Source: SW-6-46-9 sp964452185 (GTDB taxonomy: Bacteria > Patescibacteriota > Minisyncoccia > Phycocordibacterales > SW-6-46-9). From it: DNA of 51,821 nucleotides. The notes below the pieces were generated by a model. That model was given only the letters and a program-made list of their open reading frames with translations. It had not been told where the DNA came from and ran no database searches. The stretch covers positions 1 to 51,821 of the forward strand of contig CAYVKO010000003.1 of NCBI GenBank assembly GCA_964452185.1, written 5' to 3'. The position numbers were made by a program, and so were the translations under genes. Every line of letters begins with the position of its first letter. Position 1 is the stretch's first letter. Positions 7,564 through 15,678 of this stretch are shown piece after piece.

Positions 7564-9486
7564 TTAGGACTCGTCGCTTTCTTCTTCGTCCTCATCATCT
7601 GCCTCCTCTTTTTCGACCTCTGCGTCACGTACGTCGTCGCCGTCTCCGCCTCCTTGTGCTTCGGCTGTATCACCTTCTGTTTGAGCTTTTTGTTCCACCG
7701 CTTCGCCAATTTGCTGCATAGACTTGGATAGGTCTTCGATAGCGTCTTCCAAGGTGTCTATGTCATCTTCCTCCTTTGCGTCTTCTACCGTCTGAATGCT
7801 TTCTTCTATATCCGTAACGATATCATCTGACAGTGCTTCTTTGTTTTCTTCCATAGCCTCTTCAGCAGTGTGGATGATTTGGTCAGCTTGGTTTCGTTTA
7901 TTGGCAAGTTCTTTTTTGCGTTCGTCTTCCTCTGCGTGTTCTTCGGCTTCCTTTCTCATTTCCTCGATTTCCTCTTCCGTAAGATCGGATGTTGCTTCAA
8001 TTCTAATTGATTGCTCCTTGCCGGTGTTTTCGTCTTTGGCGCTGACGTTGAGGATTCCATCGGCGTCAATATCGAATTCTACGTTTATTTTCGGTTTTCC
8101 GCGTGCAGCTGGTGGGATACCGTCAAGAATGAATCGCCCAAGAGACTTGTTGTCTTTCGCCATGGCGCGCTCTCCCTGGAGCACATTAATCTCAACGGAA
8201 GTCTGGTTGTCTCGAGCGGTAGAGAACACCTTCGAGCGACTTGTCGGGATAGTAGTGTTGGCTTCAATTAGCTCAGTGAACACACCACCTTCTGTTTCGA
8301 TACCCAAGGATAGTGGAGTCACATCCAAAAGCAGGACATCCTGTACATCGTCCTGGAAGATTCCGGCTTGTACAGCAGCGCCGTGTGCGACTACCTCGTC
8401 CGGGTTAATAGTTTTGTTTGGCTCTTTCTCAAAGAATTCTTCTACTCGTTCGCTGATCTTCGGCATACGAGTCTGACCACCAACAAGGACAACTTCATCG
8501 ATGTCTTCCTTTTCAAATGGAGATTCGCCGAGTGCGTCCTCGGTGATGTCGAGTGCTCTGTCGATGTACTCTTCAGCGAGTTGTTCGAGCTTAGCACGAG
8601 TAAGATTCAAGAGTAAGTGTTGTGGCCCGTCTTCGTTGGATGTAATGAACGGGATGTTTATCTCAGTTTCGGTTGTTGTTGACAGTTCAATCTTTGCTTT
8701 CTCAGCTGCCTCATCAAGACGCTGAAGTGCAAGACGATCATCAGAGATATCAATACCGGAGTCTTTCTCAAACTCCTCGATGATCCAGTCGATAATTTCC
8801 TGGTCAATGTCCTTACCACCCATGTGTGAGTCACCGTCAGTAGACTGTACCTCCACAACGCCGTCACCGACCTCTAGTACGGAGATGTCAAAGGTTCCGC
8901 CCCCGAAGTCGAATACGACTATGTTTTGGTCTTCCTTGTCTTTAAAGCCGTATGCAAGCGCTGCTGCTGTCGGCTCGTTAATGATACGCTCTACTTCAAG
9001 ACCGGCAATCTTCCCGGCGTCTTTGGTTGCTTTACGCTGTGAGTCGTTGAAGTATGCCGGAACAGTAATAACAGCTTTCTCGATATCTTCTCCAACCTTA
9101 TCTTCTGCATCTCTTTTAATCTTGGAGAGAATCATGGCTGAAATCTCCTCCGGTCGGTACTTATCATCACCCATAGTAACTTCAACACCACCGTTGTCTG
9201 ATTCGGATACTTCATACGGAACAATATCCTTTTCTTTCTGAACCGTTTCTTCATCAAAGTCGTGCCCCATCAGCCGCTTGATACCAAAGATAGTGTTTTC
9301 CGGGTTGGTTACTGCCTGCCGTTTGGCCGGTTCACCAACAAGGCGTTCATCATTCTTGGACATTGCCACAATAGAAGGGGTTGTCCGATCTCCTTCGGCG
9401 TTTTCTAAAATTCTTGGTTCACCGCTCTCAAAAACAGCGAAAGCGGAGTTTGTTGTTCCTAAGTCTATACCTAGAATCTTACTCAT
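7564..9486 (-). CDS. dnaK: Chaperone DnaK (Hsp70)
   Basis: This is the ATP-driven folding chaperone. The nucleotide-binding domain shows phosphate-1 motif GIDLGTTNS (5-13), phosphate-2 FDFGGGTFDIS and the adenosine motif VLVGGQTRMP. The linker DVLLLDVTPLSLG joins it to the substrate-binding domain, whose lid ends in an almost wholly Asp/Glu tail. ATG start; the gene order grpE-dnaK-dnaJ is kept. No CIRCE-type inverted repeat is visible before grpE or dnaK, so HrcA control is not apparent. The acidic tail is more extreme than in most homologues. Confidence 0.99.
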   Translation of the reverse strand: MSKILGIDLGTTNSAFAVFESGEPRILENAEGDRTTPSIVAMSKNDERLVGEPAKRQAVTNPENTIFGIKRLMGHDFDEETVQKEKDIVPYEVSESDNGGVEVTMGDDKYRPEEISAMILSKIKRDAEDKVGEDIEKAVITVPAYFNDSQRKATKDAGKIAGLEVERIINEPTAAALAYGFKDKEDQNIVVFDFGGGTFDISVLEVGDGVVEVQSTDGDSHMGGKDIDQEIIDWIIEEFEKDSGIDISDDRLALQRLDEAAEKAKIELSTTTETEINIPFITSNEDGPQHLLLNLTRAKLEQLAEEYIDRALDITEDALGESPFEKEDIDEVVLVGGQTRMPKISERVEEFFEKEPNKTINPDEVVAHGAAVQAGIFQDDVQDVLLLDVTPLSLGIETEGGVFTELIEANTTIPTSRSKVFSTARDNQTSVEINVLQGERAMAKDNKSLGRFILDGIPPAARGKPKINVEFDIDADGILNVSAKDENTGKEQSIRIEATSDLTEEEIEEMRKEAEEHAEEDERKKELANKRNQADQIIHTAEEAMEENKEALSDDIVTDIEESIQTVEDAKEEDDIDTLEDAIEDLSKSMQQIGEAVEQKAQTEGDTAEAQGGGDGDDVRDAEVEKEEADDEDEEESDES

Positions 9487-9531
9487 AATTAGTTGATGTG
9501 TTAATAAAACTTTATAATATTATTTACTAAA

Positions 9532-10167
9532 CTAACTTCCTTCTCCCTCATCACTTTCACCGCTTTCGTCAGTATAAACCACAACGTTAGCGGATCGGAT
9601 AATTCGGTCTTCTAACCGATAGCCGGTTTGTTCGCGACCAGCTATTGTATCAATTTGATCTTCTGTTTCTGCTTCCGCAGTATCAATTGAAGTGTGCAGT
9701 TGTGGATCAAAGTCATCCCCGGGTTCCGGAGCAATCTTTTCTAGGCCGTTGTTGGTTAGAGCATCTGTTAATTGGCTGTGGATGTGCTCTACACCAGACC
9801 GCCATTGTTCGTCTGCTTTTTGCCAGGTTTCCTCGTCGGCAAAGGCCATTTCGAAACTGTCCAGTACGGGAAGAATTTCGCTTAAAAGAGATTCCTTGGC
9901 TCGCGTCTTTATCTTATCTTTCTCTCGCTTGAACTCCTTTCTGGTGTTTACATTGTCGGCCTTTGCACGTTGCCAACCCTGTAAATATTCACGTTTTTTG
10001 GCAACGCATTCTTTTAGTTTATCTCGGAGCCGTTTGATTGTATCTTTCGGCTGTTCGTCTTCTTTTTCAATAACAATATCCTCTCCTATATCTCCATCTT
10101 TTTCATCACTAAATTCGCCATTTTCAGGCGTCGACTGCGATGTGTTGTTGGCTGCGTCGTCTCCCAT
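9532..10167 (-). CDS. grpE: Nucleotide exchange factor GrpE
   Basis: GrpE is a dimer that releases ADP from DnaK. The family pattern is a variable charged N-terminus (1-45, very acidic), a long dimerising coiled coil (about 45-115) with the typical QRAKADNVNTRKEF, then the small beta domain that contacts DnaK (about 150-205). It lies between rpsI and dnaK on the same strand and is 211 residues long. The direct link of the heat-shock genes to the ribosomal-protein operon suggests constitutive, growth-linked expression. Confidence 0.95.
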   Translation of the reverse strand: MGDDAANNTSQSTPENGEFSDEKDGDIGEDIVIEKEDEQPKDTIKRLRDKLKECVAKKREYLQGWQRAKADNVNTRKEFKREKDKIKTRAKESLLSEILPVLDSFEMAFADEETWQKADEQWRSGVEHIHSQLTDALTNNGLEKIAPEPGDDFDPQLHTSIDTAEAETEDQIDTIAGREQTGYRLEDRIIRSANVVVYTDESGESDEGEGS

Positions 10168-10200
10168 ACGAAATGTAAATAGTAAGTTGTAGTAGAACAG

Positions 10201-10626
10201 TTATCGTTTCGACCACTGTGAGGATTTGCGGGCTTTCTTCTTGCCTGGCTTCTTGCGTTCCACCATGCGCGGATCTCGCTTAAGATATCCTTTGTTTTTG
10301 AGAGGTTTTTTGGCTTCGTTTGTGTGATCAACGAGTGCCCGAGAAATTCCGTGTCGGGTTGCTTCGGCCTGACCGGTAAACCCTCCTCCTTCTACAAGCA
10401 CTGAAACGAAAAATGTGTCGTCGATGTCTACTGTGGCAAACGGATCAGTTACGGTGAGTTGAAGTGCTTCTGTTGAGAAGTAGTCCTCCAACGGTTCACC
10501 GTTAACTACGATCTCGTTTTCTGGAGCATCGAACATTCGTACTCGGGCGGTAGACGTTTTCCGTCGACCAACTGATTCGATATACTCTCCTTCCATTTTG
10601 TCTTCGTATTCTTTAAACTCGTTCAT
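10201..10626 (-). CDS. rpsI: 30S ribosomal protein uS9
   Basis: uS9 is a small-subunit protein whose C-terminal tail reaches the P-site tRNA. The family marks are VGRRKTSTARVRMF near the N-terminus, EGGGFTGQAEATRHGISRAL in the middle and the basic end finishing in the invariant SKR. At 141 residues it is slightly longer than usual because of an acidic N-terminal leader of about 17 residues. It follows rplM, the usual partner. Confidence 0.98.
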   Translation of the reverse strand: MNEFKEYEDKMEGEYIESVGRRKTSTARVRMFDAPENEIVVNGEPLEDYFSTEALQLTVTDPFATVDIDDTFFVSVLVEGGGFTGQAEATRHGISRALVDHTNEAKKPLKNKGYLKRDPRMVERKKPGKKKARKSSQWSKR

Positions 10627-10680
10627 CAGTGAAATAGTTTACTATATTTAGCAATAAATTCAATCTGTGGCGTAATAATA

Positions 10681-11049
10681 TTACTCTTGGATTTCAAGGT
10701 TTTTCATCATGCGGTCACGGAGTTTGTTGTCCGGCAGCATGCCAAAGACTGCTCGTCGAACAAGTTCGCTGTAGCCTTTTTGTTCTACAACGTCTCGAGC
10801 TGTTTCTTCTTTGCGTCCTCCAGGCCAACCTGAATGACGATCGTATGTTTTACTGTCGAGCTTGTTATCAGACATGTTGAGCTTGCTGGCGTTTTTTACA
10901 GTAACTTCAACGTCTGCAACCTTGCGACGAGCGAAGTCAACTCGATGTTTACCCATTAGCTTCTCAGCTATTTTTGAAGCAAGCCTCCCAAGAGACTTGT
11001 CGGTTGCATCAAACTCAATCTGCTCTGTGTCTGAAGTCGTAGTATTCAT
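10681..11049 (-). CDS. rplM: 50S ribosomal protein uL13
   Basis: uL13 is an early-assembling large-subunit protein. Seen are FDATDKSLGRLASKIAEKLMGK, KTYDRHSGWPGGRKE and RAVFGMLPDNKLRDRMMKNL, which are core uL13 motifs. At 122 residues it is about 20 shorter than E. coli L13, mainly at the N-terminus. Its ATG lies three bases after the rplQ stop, with no room for a Shine-Dalgarno sequence except inside rplQ. Confidence 0.98.
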   Translation of the reverse strand: MNTTTSDTEQIEFDATDKSLGRLASKIAEKLMGKHRVDFARRKVADVEVTVKNASKLNMSDNKLDSKTYDRHSGWPGGRKEETARDVVEQKGYSELVRRAVFGMLPDNKLRDRMMKNLEIQE

Positions 11050-11052
11050 AAT

Positions 11053-11424
11053 TTATTCGTTAACGTCGTGATCAACAAACTGGATAATCGCTTCAGAACT
11101 TGCGTCACTCTTCCGTGGAGGAAGTTTGACTACACGAGTGTAACCGCCCGGCCTGTCTTTAAATCGAGGAGAGATATCCTCCACAATCTTTTTGGCTACT
11201 TCCTTGCGTCCTCCCAACTTCTTTTCAAGTAGTCGCCGAGTATGTTGAGAGTCGTCTTCTCCTTTTGTTATGAGCTTTTCGATAAATGGCTGGAGCGCCT
11301 TCGCCTTTGCTTCGGTGGTCTCAATTTGTCCGTGCTTCACCAAGCTTTCAGCCAACGAGCACAGCAAAGCCTGCCGCTGTTTTTTGGTTCGCCCTAACTT
11401 TTTTGCTTTTACTCGGTGACGCAT
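11053..11424 (-). CDS. rplQ: 50S ribosomal protein bL17
   Basis: bL17 is a large-subunit protein near the peptide exit tunnel. The N-terminus MRHRVKAKKLGRTKKQRQAL and the segments LVKHGQIETTEAKAKAL and YTRVVKLPPRKSDASSEAII match the family. It follows rpoA by nine bases, the classical rpoA-rplQ order. The 123-residue length is normal. Confidence 0.98.
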   Translation of the reverse strand: MRHRVKAKKLGRTKKQRQALLCSLAESLVKHGQIETTEAKAKALQPFIEKLITKGEDDSQHTRRLLEKKLGGRKEVAKKIVEDISPRFKDRPGGYTRVVKLPPRKSDASSEAIIQFVDHDVNE

Positions 11425-11433
11425 AATTAAAAT

Positions 11434-12447
11434 CTATTTCTCTTTAAGTGATACCCCTTCTTCTTCAAGGATTTCTTCAATTTCGTCAACACCCTTCTTT
11501 CCAAGACCGTCAATATCGAGCAGAGCACCGCGAGTTTTTCCTACCAGACCGCCGGCAGTACGGATGCTTGCTCGTTCGAGGGCGTTTGTGGTGCGGGTTG
11601 GAAGATCCAGGTTCTCAATTCTTGTCTTAAAGAATTCTGCGTTATCTTCAGAGTCATCTTCTTCATCGTCTTGATCTTCAGAATCATCTTCCAATTCTTC
11701 ACTTTCTTCCTCTGTTTCCTCCTGAAGTTCTTCCGGGCCGCGTACCGGCTCATCTTTGATGTCGACAATATGCTGAAGCTGGCGAATCATCTTTACAATA
11801 GAATTCTCGAGAGCTTGCCGCGGGCTGATCGTTCCGTCTGTTTCAATAAGGATTTCCAAACGGTTAAAGTCTGTGCGTTCGCCGACACGCATATCTTCCA
11901 CGTGATAATTTACTCGTCGTATTGGGCTAAATGAGGCGTCTAGTGCAATTTCTCCAGCTCCTACCTTGTCATCCTTCAGATCTTCCTTACTGACGTATCC
12001 AAGCCCTGTTTCTATATTCAGCTCCATGGACAGGCTTGTGTCGTCATCTGTGATATTGGCTATTACGAGATCTGTGTTAGTTACGCTAACTTGACCTGAG
12101 TCATCTATATCTCCAGCTGTTACCTCTCCGGTAGAGTCAGCCTCCAGAGTTAGTGTTTGTGGTTCATCGGTAGTTACCTCAAAACGAACCTTCTTAAGAC
12201 GCATAAGAATGGTGATAACGTCTTCCTTAACTCCATCGATGGTGGCAAATTCGTGCCGTACTCCATCAATTTCTACAGAAGTTATGGCGGCTCCTGGTAG
12301 TGAGGAAAGGATAATGCGACGTAGTGAATTTCCTAGGGTGTATCCGTACCCTGGATAAAGTCCATCAATTCTATATTCTCCTTTATTACCGTCTTCTTCG
12401 ACGACTTCTGGTTGTGACGGAAATGAAATATCAGTGGAAAGTGACAT
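11434..12447 (-). CDS. rpoA: DNA-directed RNA polymerase subunit alpha
   Basis: Alpha dimers seed RNA polymerase assembly, and their C-terminal domain binds UP elements and activators. The N-terminal domain (1-225) has GYTLGNSLRRIILSSLPG. An unusually acidic linker (about 235-268, nearly all Asp/Glu) leads to a CTD (about 275-337) with the helix-hairpin-helix segment. I chose the ATG at 12447; a TTG three bases upstream is less likely. Length 337 is near the norm. A second, free-standing alpha-CTD-like protein is encoded at 47390-47947. Confidence 0.98.
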   Translation of the reverse strand: MSLSTDISFPSQPEVVEEDGNKGEYRIDGLYPGYGYTLGNSLRRIILSSLPGAAITSVEIDGVRHEFATIDGVKEDVITILMRLKKVRFEVTTDEPQTLTLEADSTGEVTAGDIDDSGQVSVTNTDLVIANITDDDTSLSMELNIETGLGYVSKEDLKDDKVGAGEIALDASFSPIRRVNYHVEDMRVGERTDFNRLEILIETDGTISPRQALENSIVKMIRQLQHIVDIKDEPVRGPEELQEETEEESEELEDDSEDQDDEEDDSEDNAEFFKTRIENLDLPTRTTNALERASIRTAGGLVGKTRGALLDIDGLGKKGVDEIEEILEEEGVSLKEK

Positions 12448-12525
12448 CAAATTTACTTAATTAACGCATAAAAACTCATCTGTAAACACGCAAACTATAC
12501 CGTAAATTAGGCTTTTTTGCAAGCA

Positions 12526-13137
12526 CTAACGGCTATAGAACTCGATCACTGACGTTAAGTCGAAAACTTCGGTGGTGGCATCAAATCGAGGAACTGCCTG
12601 GATTGTGCCACTCAGGTTATCGCGGTCGACTTGCAGCCATGCAGGCGGCGTGTATCCTTCGTACCCTTCTTGTGCCTCCAAGAATGGACCTTTGTCCTGG
12701 CTTTCTTCTCGTACGTGTACTGTATCTCCTGTGCTTACGGTATAGGAAGGCACATCAATCTTACGGCCGTTTACGCAGATATGCCCGTGATTAACAAGCT
12801 GGCGAGCCATCTGGCGCGACTTGCCAAATCCGAGTCGGAATACAACATTATCGAGCCTGGTTTCGAGATTCTCGTAAAGAGAATTCACTGGACGCTTTTT
12901 CTTTTGGGATACCGCATTGTCAACATAGCTTCGAAACTGTTCTTCTCGAATTCCGTAACTAAATCGAACTTTCTGCTTTTCTTCAAGTTGCGCACCATAG
13001 TTGGACTGCCGTCCGCGCCCGCCTCTCCGGCCACCGCTACCGCGTGACTTAGAGACTTCAAACTTCTGTGTCTGACACTTTTGAAATACGCCAGAACCAA
13101 GTCGTTTACATATTTTGTATCGTGGACCTATTTGCAT
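12526..13137 (-). CDS. rpsD: 30S ribosomal protein uS4
   Basis: uS4 initiates 16S rRNA folding with uS7. The N-terminus MQIGPRYKICKRLG is degenerate at the zinc-knuckle site. The S4 RNA-binding domain (about 93-155) shows LETRLDNVVFRLGFGKSRQMARQLVNHGHICVNG. The protein ends in the family motif VIEFYSR. A basic Gly/Arg-rich insert lies at about 32-45. The 75-base gap to rpoA holds no gene. No mRNA pseudoknot for autoregulation could be recognised by eye. Confidence 0.98.
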   Translation of the reverse strand: MQIGPRYKICKRLGSGVFQKCQTQKFEVSKSRGSGGRRGGRGRQSNYGAQLEEKQKVRFSYGIREEQFRSYVDNAVSQKKKRPVNSLYENLETRLDNVVFRLGFGKSRQMARQLVNHGHICVNGRKIDVPSYTVSTGDTVHVREESQDKGPFLEAQEGYEGYTPPAWLQVDRDNLSGTIQAVPRFDATTEVFDLTSVIEFYSR

Positions 13138-13151
13138 AGCTAATTACTTAT

Positions 13152-13589
13152 TTATACACGTCGTGGCTTAGGAGGGCGGTTACCGCCGTGAGGAATCGGG
13201 GTTTCGTCTCGTATTTCAGTAATAGAAACTCCGCTGGTTCCCATGAAGGCTCGTATTGGTGATTCCCGACCAGCCCCGGTTCCCTTTACGATTACCGTGG
13301 CCGTCTTGGCATTTAGCGCCTTCGCCTTCGCCCCAACAAGTTCACCAACTTTGGCTGCGGCAAACGGAGTACCTTTTTTAGCGCCGCTAAATCCGAGTGC
13401 TCCGGCTGAGGAACTGTATACGGTATTACCTTCCGGATCTGTTAGTGTGAGCTGTGTATTGTTATATGTAGCATTAACATACAGCCGAACCTTGGAGAGT
13501 TGACGTTTGGTGGACTTTTGGAACTTCTCCTCCTTGGACGAAGTGTCAACAACAGTTCCTTCTTTTTTTGCGACTCGTTTCTTTCCCAT
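13152..13589 (-). CDS. rpsK: 30S ribosomal protein uS11
   Basis: uS11 lies on the 30S platform near the E site. The core is NATYNNTQLTLTDPEGN, SSAGALGFSGAKKGTPFAA, VKGTGAGRESPIRAF and the C-terminal ETPIPHGGNRPPKPRRV. A charged N-terminal extension of about 30 residues brings it to 145. It is located between rpsM and rpsD, as is standard. Confidence 0.98.
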   Translation of the reverse strand: MGKKRVAKKEGTVVDTSSKEEKFQKSTKRQLSKVRLYVNATYNNTQLTLTDPEGNTVYSSSAGALGFSGAKKGTPFAAAKVGELVGAKAKALNAKTATVIVKGTGAGRESPIRAFMGTSGVSITEIRDETPIPHGGNRPPKPRRV

Positions 13590-13595
13590 ATATGA

Positions 13596-13979
13596 TTATT
13601 TTTTCTCTACAGTACGCCGACCAGAACCAGCGGTTTTGTAACCTTCGTACGGTCGGTTCGTACGTGAATTAGTTTGAGTATTTTGACCACGAACCGGAAG
13701 ATTTTTTGTGTGTCGTATTCCTCGGTATGACTCAATGTCTTTGAGGCGTTTTATATTAGCTTCTACCTTTCGCCGGAGATCGCCCTCTACTGAGTACTGC
13801 TCGATTTCTTTTCTGATGGCACGTTCTTCGTCCTCAGTAAGGTCACTTGCGGTTGTGTTGTAGTCTACTCCTGCATCATCCAAAATAGTGCGGGCGCGAG
13901 AATTTCCAATGCCGTGCACGGCAGTAAGACCAACCACAATGTGTTTATCGTCTGGAATTGTTACTCCTTCAATACGCAT
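13596..13979 (-). CDS. rpsM: 30S ribosomal protein uS13
   Basis: uS13 sits in the head of the small subunit and contacts 50S and P-site tRNA. Typical segments are MRIEGVTIPDDKHIVVGLT, VHGIGNSRARTIL, YRGIRHTKNLPVRGQNTQTN and a basic C-terminal tail. The 127-residue length is normal. It starts two bases after the rpmJ stop. Confidence 0.98.
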   Translation of the reverse strand: MRIEGVTIPDDKHIVVGLTAVHGIGNSRARTILDDAGVDYNTTASDLTEDEERAIRKEIEQYSVEGDLRRKVEANIKRLKDIESYRGIRHTKNLPVRGQNTQTNSRTNRPYEGYKTAGSGRRTVEKK

Positions 13980-13981
13980 AA

Positions 13982-14098
13982 TTAACCTTGTCGTTGTTTA
14001 TGACGCGGAGTATTTTCGCAAATGACATACACCCGCCCTTTTCGGCGGACTACTTTACATCCATCACAACGTTTTTTTACAGATGATTTTACTTCCAT
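13982..14098 (-). CDS. rpmJ: 50S ribosomal protein bL36
   Basis: This 38-residue protein starts MEVKSSVKKRCDGCKVVRRK. bL36 is a zinc-binding protein of the large subunit. The ligands are seen as CDGC (Cys11, Cys14), Cys27 and His33, the standard CxxC-C-H pattern, in contrast to the lost zinc site of bL32 in this window. It lies between infA and rpsM, its normal place. Confidence 0.97.
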   Translation of the reverse strand: MEVKSSVKKRCDGCKVVRRKGRVYVICENTPRHKQRQG

Positions 14099-14113
14099 GA
14101 TGTGTGAAAAAAA

Positions 14114-14329
14114 TTAAAGTCTTCGAACGATACGTGCCTTTCCTCCGTATTCATTTACTTCGTAACGAACTTCATCTCCAACCAAGACACGAATATTAAA
14201 GCGTTTCATTTTGCCGGAAAGGTATGCAAGTTGCTCTTCTCCGTCCTCGGTTTCCAGACGAAACATTGCATTAGGCAATGCCTCAATAACAGTTCCTTTC
14301 TTTGTTTCCGGTTCGTTATCCTTTCCCAT
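14114..14329 (-). CDS. infA: Translation initiation factor IF-1
   Basis: IF-1 occupies the 30S A site during initiation. The single OB fold reads GTVIEALPNAMFRLETEDGEE, LSGKMKRFNIRVLVGDEV and ARIVRRL, all diagnostic. The 71-residue length is exact for the family. It is the first gene of the long ribosomal unit, with a promoter whose -10 box ends about 12 bases before the ATG, so its mRNA would have a leader of about six bases. Confidence 0.98.
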   Translation of the reverse strand: MGKDNEPETKKGTVIEALPNAMFRLETEDGEEQLAYLSGKMKRFNIRVLVGDEVRYEVNEYGGKARIVRRL

Positions 14330-14341
14330 TAAGCAAAAACT

Positions 14342-14369
14342 ATTGTAACAGATTAAGTGGAGTCGTCAA
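14342..14369 (-). promoter_or_regulatory. Promoter of the infA-rpoA-dnaJ unit
   Basis: On the minus strand TTGACG (14369-14364), 16 bases, then extended -10 TGTTACAAT (14350-14342). The predicted start is near 14335, six bases before infA. Confidence 0.65.
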
Positions 14370-14385
14370 TATAACCTGAGTTTGC

Positions 14386-15663
14386 TTACTCTAAGATTGT
14401 ATTGACTGTAATATCTTCCGCTTCTGTTGGCAGTGATCGCTTCCAGAATGGTCGAGTAGTTACCTCAGCTTCTTCTATATTGTCGTAACTGGAGAGAACT
14501 TCATCCAAGCTGTCTTTGCGAAGTCCTCGCATGTCGCGAGCAAGCGATCGGTCGTTGTACTGCCATACAGCAACGGAGTCTCCGGCTATGTTAAAGGTAA
14601 ATGATTGGTCTTCGGTTGGGGAAAACTCTTCTATGTTCTCTATGGAGAAATCAAAGTCTTCTAGACCCTGGACTCGAACATTAGCGTCATCAGCCACTTC
14701 AACCCCGGCTGATTCCATAAGGGCTGCAGACAAGGCTCGTTGATCAAACGTTATGGCGTGCAGTGATCCTTGCACTGTAACTTGAGCTTCTTGTGAAGAA
14801 TCGGAGTTGTCAGTGTTTGTATTAAATGAAAAGAAGCGACCTTGGTCATAAACAACAACGCCTGCAGGGAGTTCGTTTCCGAGCTTCTCAACCAATCTTG
14901 CCTCCAGATTGCTGGATAATGAGTTCACCAAGTTTTGCTTTGTGCTGGAGGAAACTACAGGTACCTCTCCGGCTATACCACCAGTCATTGGCGAAGCCAG
15001 GGTGGCATAAACTTCCTGGTCGTCACCTGATCCGGCCAAGCCCGGAACAGAGAATTGTTCTTTAGTGCGTGTATTGTACTCGTTTCCGGCTTCGGCGGCG
15101 ACAGCAGTTACGGTGACTGACCCTGGAGTGCCTCCGGACTGAGCTGGAACCTGTACCGGTTCTTGTATGCGGTAAACGTTTCCTTCCGGAGACTCGAATC
15201 GTGTACGCGCTACCAACCGAATTGAATCACTTCCTTCATTGTGGATGGTTAGCTCACCTGAACTTCTGGCTTCCTGGTATTCACTGCCGGTTGATTCGGC
15301 TTGCTGGCTAGAAGAAGCGGTAACAGTTGTCACCATGTACGGCACATCGGCGGTGCTTGAAGCGGTGCTGGCAGTGTATGTTTCATCTATGGAAATCGAA
15401 GCAGTCTTTGGATGTACATCAACGCTCGTCTCAGAAAAGACTACTGAAAACGCGAAAAACAAGAAAAGTACAGTTACTATACCAATAAACCACAGTCCAT
15501 ACGTTGTGGCTTGGCTTGCGTTCCTGCGTGGTGGGCGTCCGTCAGGTGGAGTCTCTTGCTCATTATTATCCTTACCATGACCTCCTCCCCCTGACCGTTC
15601 TTTCTTGAGTTTTTGGATAGAACGCTTATTTCTTTTTGTGATACCCGATACAGATCGATTCAT
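14386..15663 (-). CDS. Membrane-anchored protein of the CPR baseplate-J/gp47-like family
   Basis: A basic cytoplasmic N-terminus (1-52, Lys/Arg/Gly-rich) is followed by one transmembrane helix (about 53-76) and a long extracytoplasmic part. Residues about 135-235 match the segment often labelled baseplate J-like in CPR genomes: TIHNEGSDSIRLVARTRFES, EGNVYRI, GSVTVTAVAAEAGNEYN and SPMTGG. The name is a domain label and not evidence for phage. The role is unknown; a surface or pilus-assembly part is plausible because the PilM-like ATPase gene lies immediately upstream, 15 bases away, on the same strand. Confidence 0.8.
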   Translation of the reverse strand: MNRSVSGITKRNKRSIQKLKKERSGGGGHGKDNNEQETPPDGRPPRRNASQATTYGLWFIGIVTVLFLFFAFSVVFSETSVDVHPKTASISIDETYTASTASSTADVPYMVTTVTASSSQQAESTGSEYQEARSSGELTIHNEGSDSIRLVARTRFESPEGNVYRIQEPVQVPAQSGGTPGSVTVTAVAAEAGNEYNTRTKEQFSVPGLAGSGDDQEVYATLASPMTGGIAGEVPVVSSSTKQNLVNSLSSNLEARLVEKLGNELPAGVVVYDQGRFFSFNTNTDNSDSSQEAQVTVQGSLHAITFDQRALSAALMESAGVEVADDANVRVQGLEDFDFSIENIEEFSPTEDQSFTFNIAGDSVAVWQYNDRSLARDMRGLRKDSLDEVLSSYDNIEEAEVTTRPFWKRSLPTEAEDITVNTILE

Positions 15664-15678
15664 CGTTTAAATATTTTA

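Noticed and set aside
14386..15663. Prophage tail gene because of the baseplate-J-like segment
   Set aside because: No other phage genes are near, the protein has a membrane anchor, and the family is chromosomal in CPR genomes.
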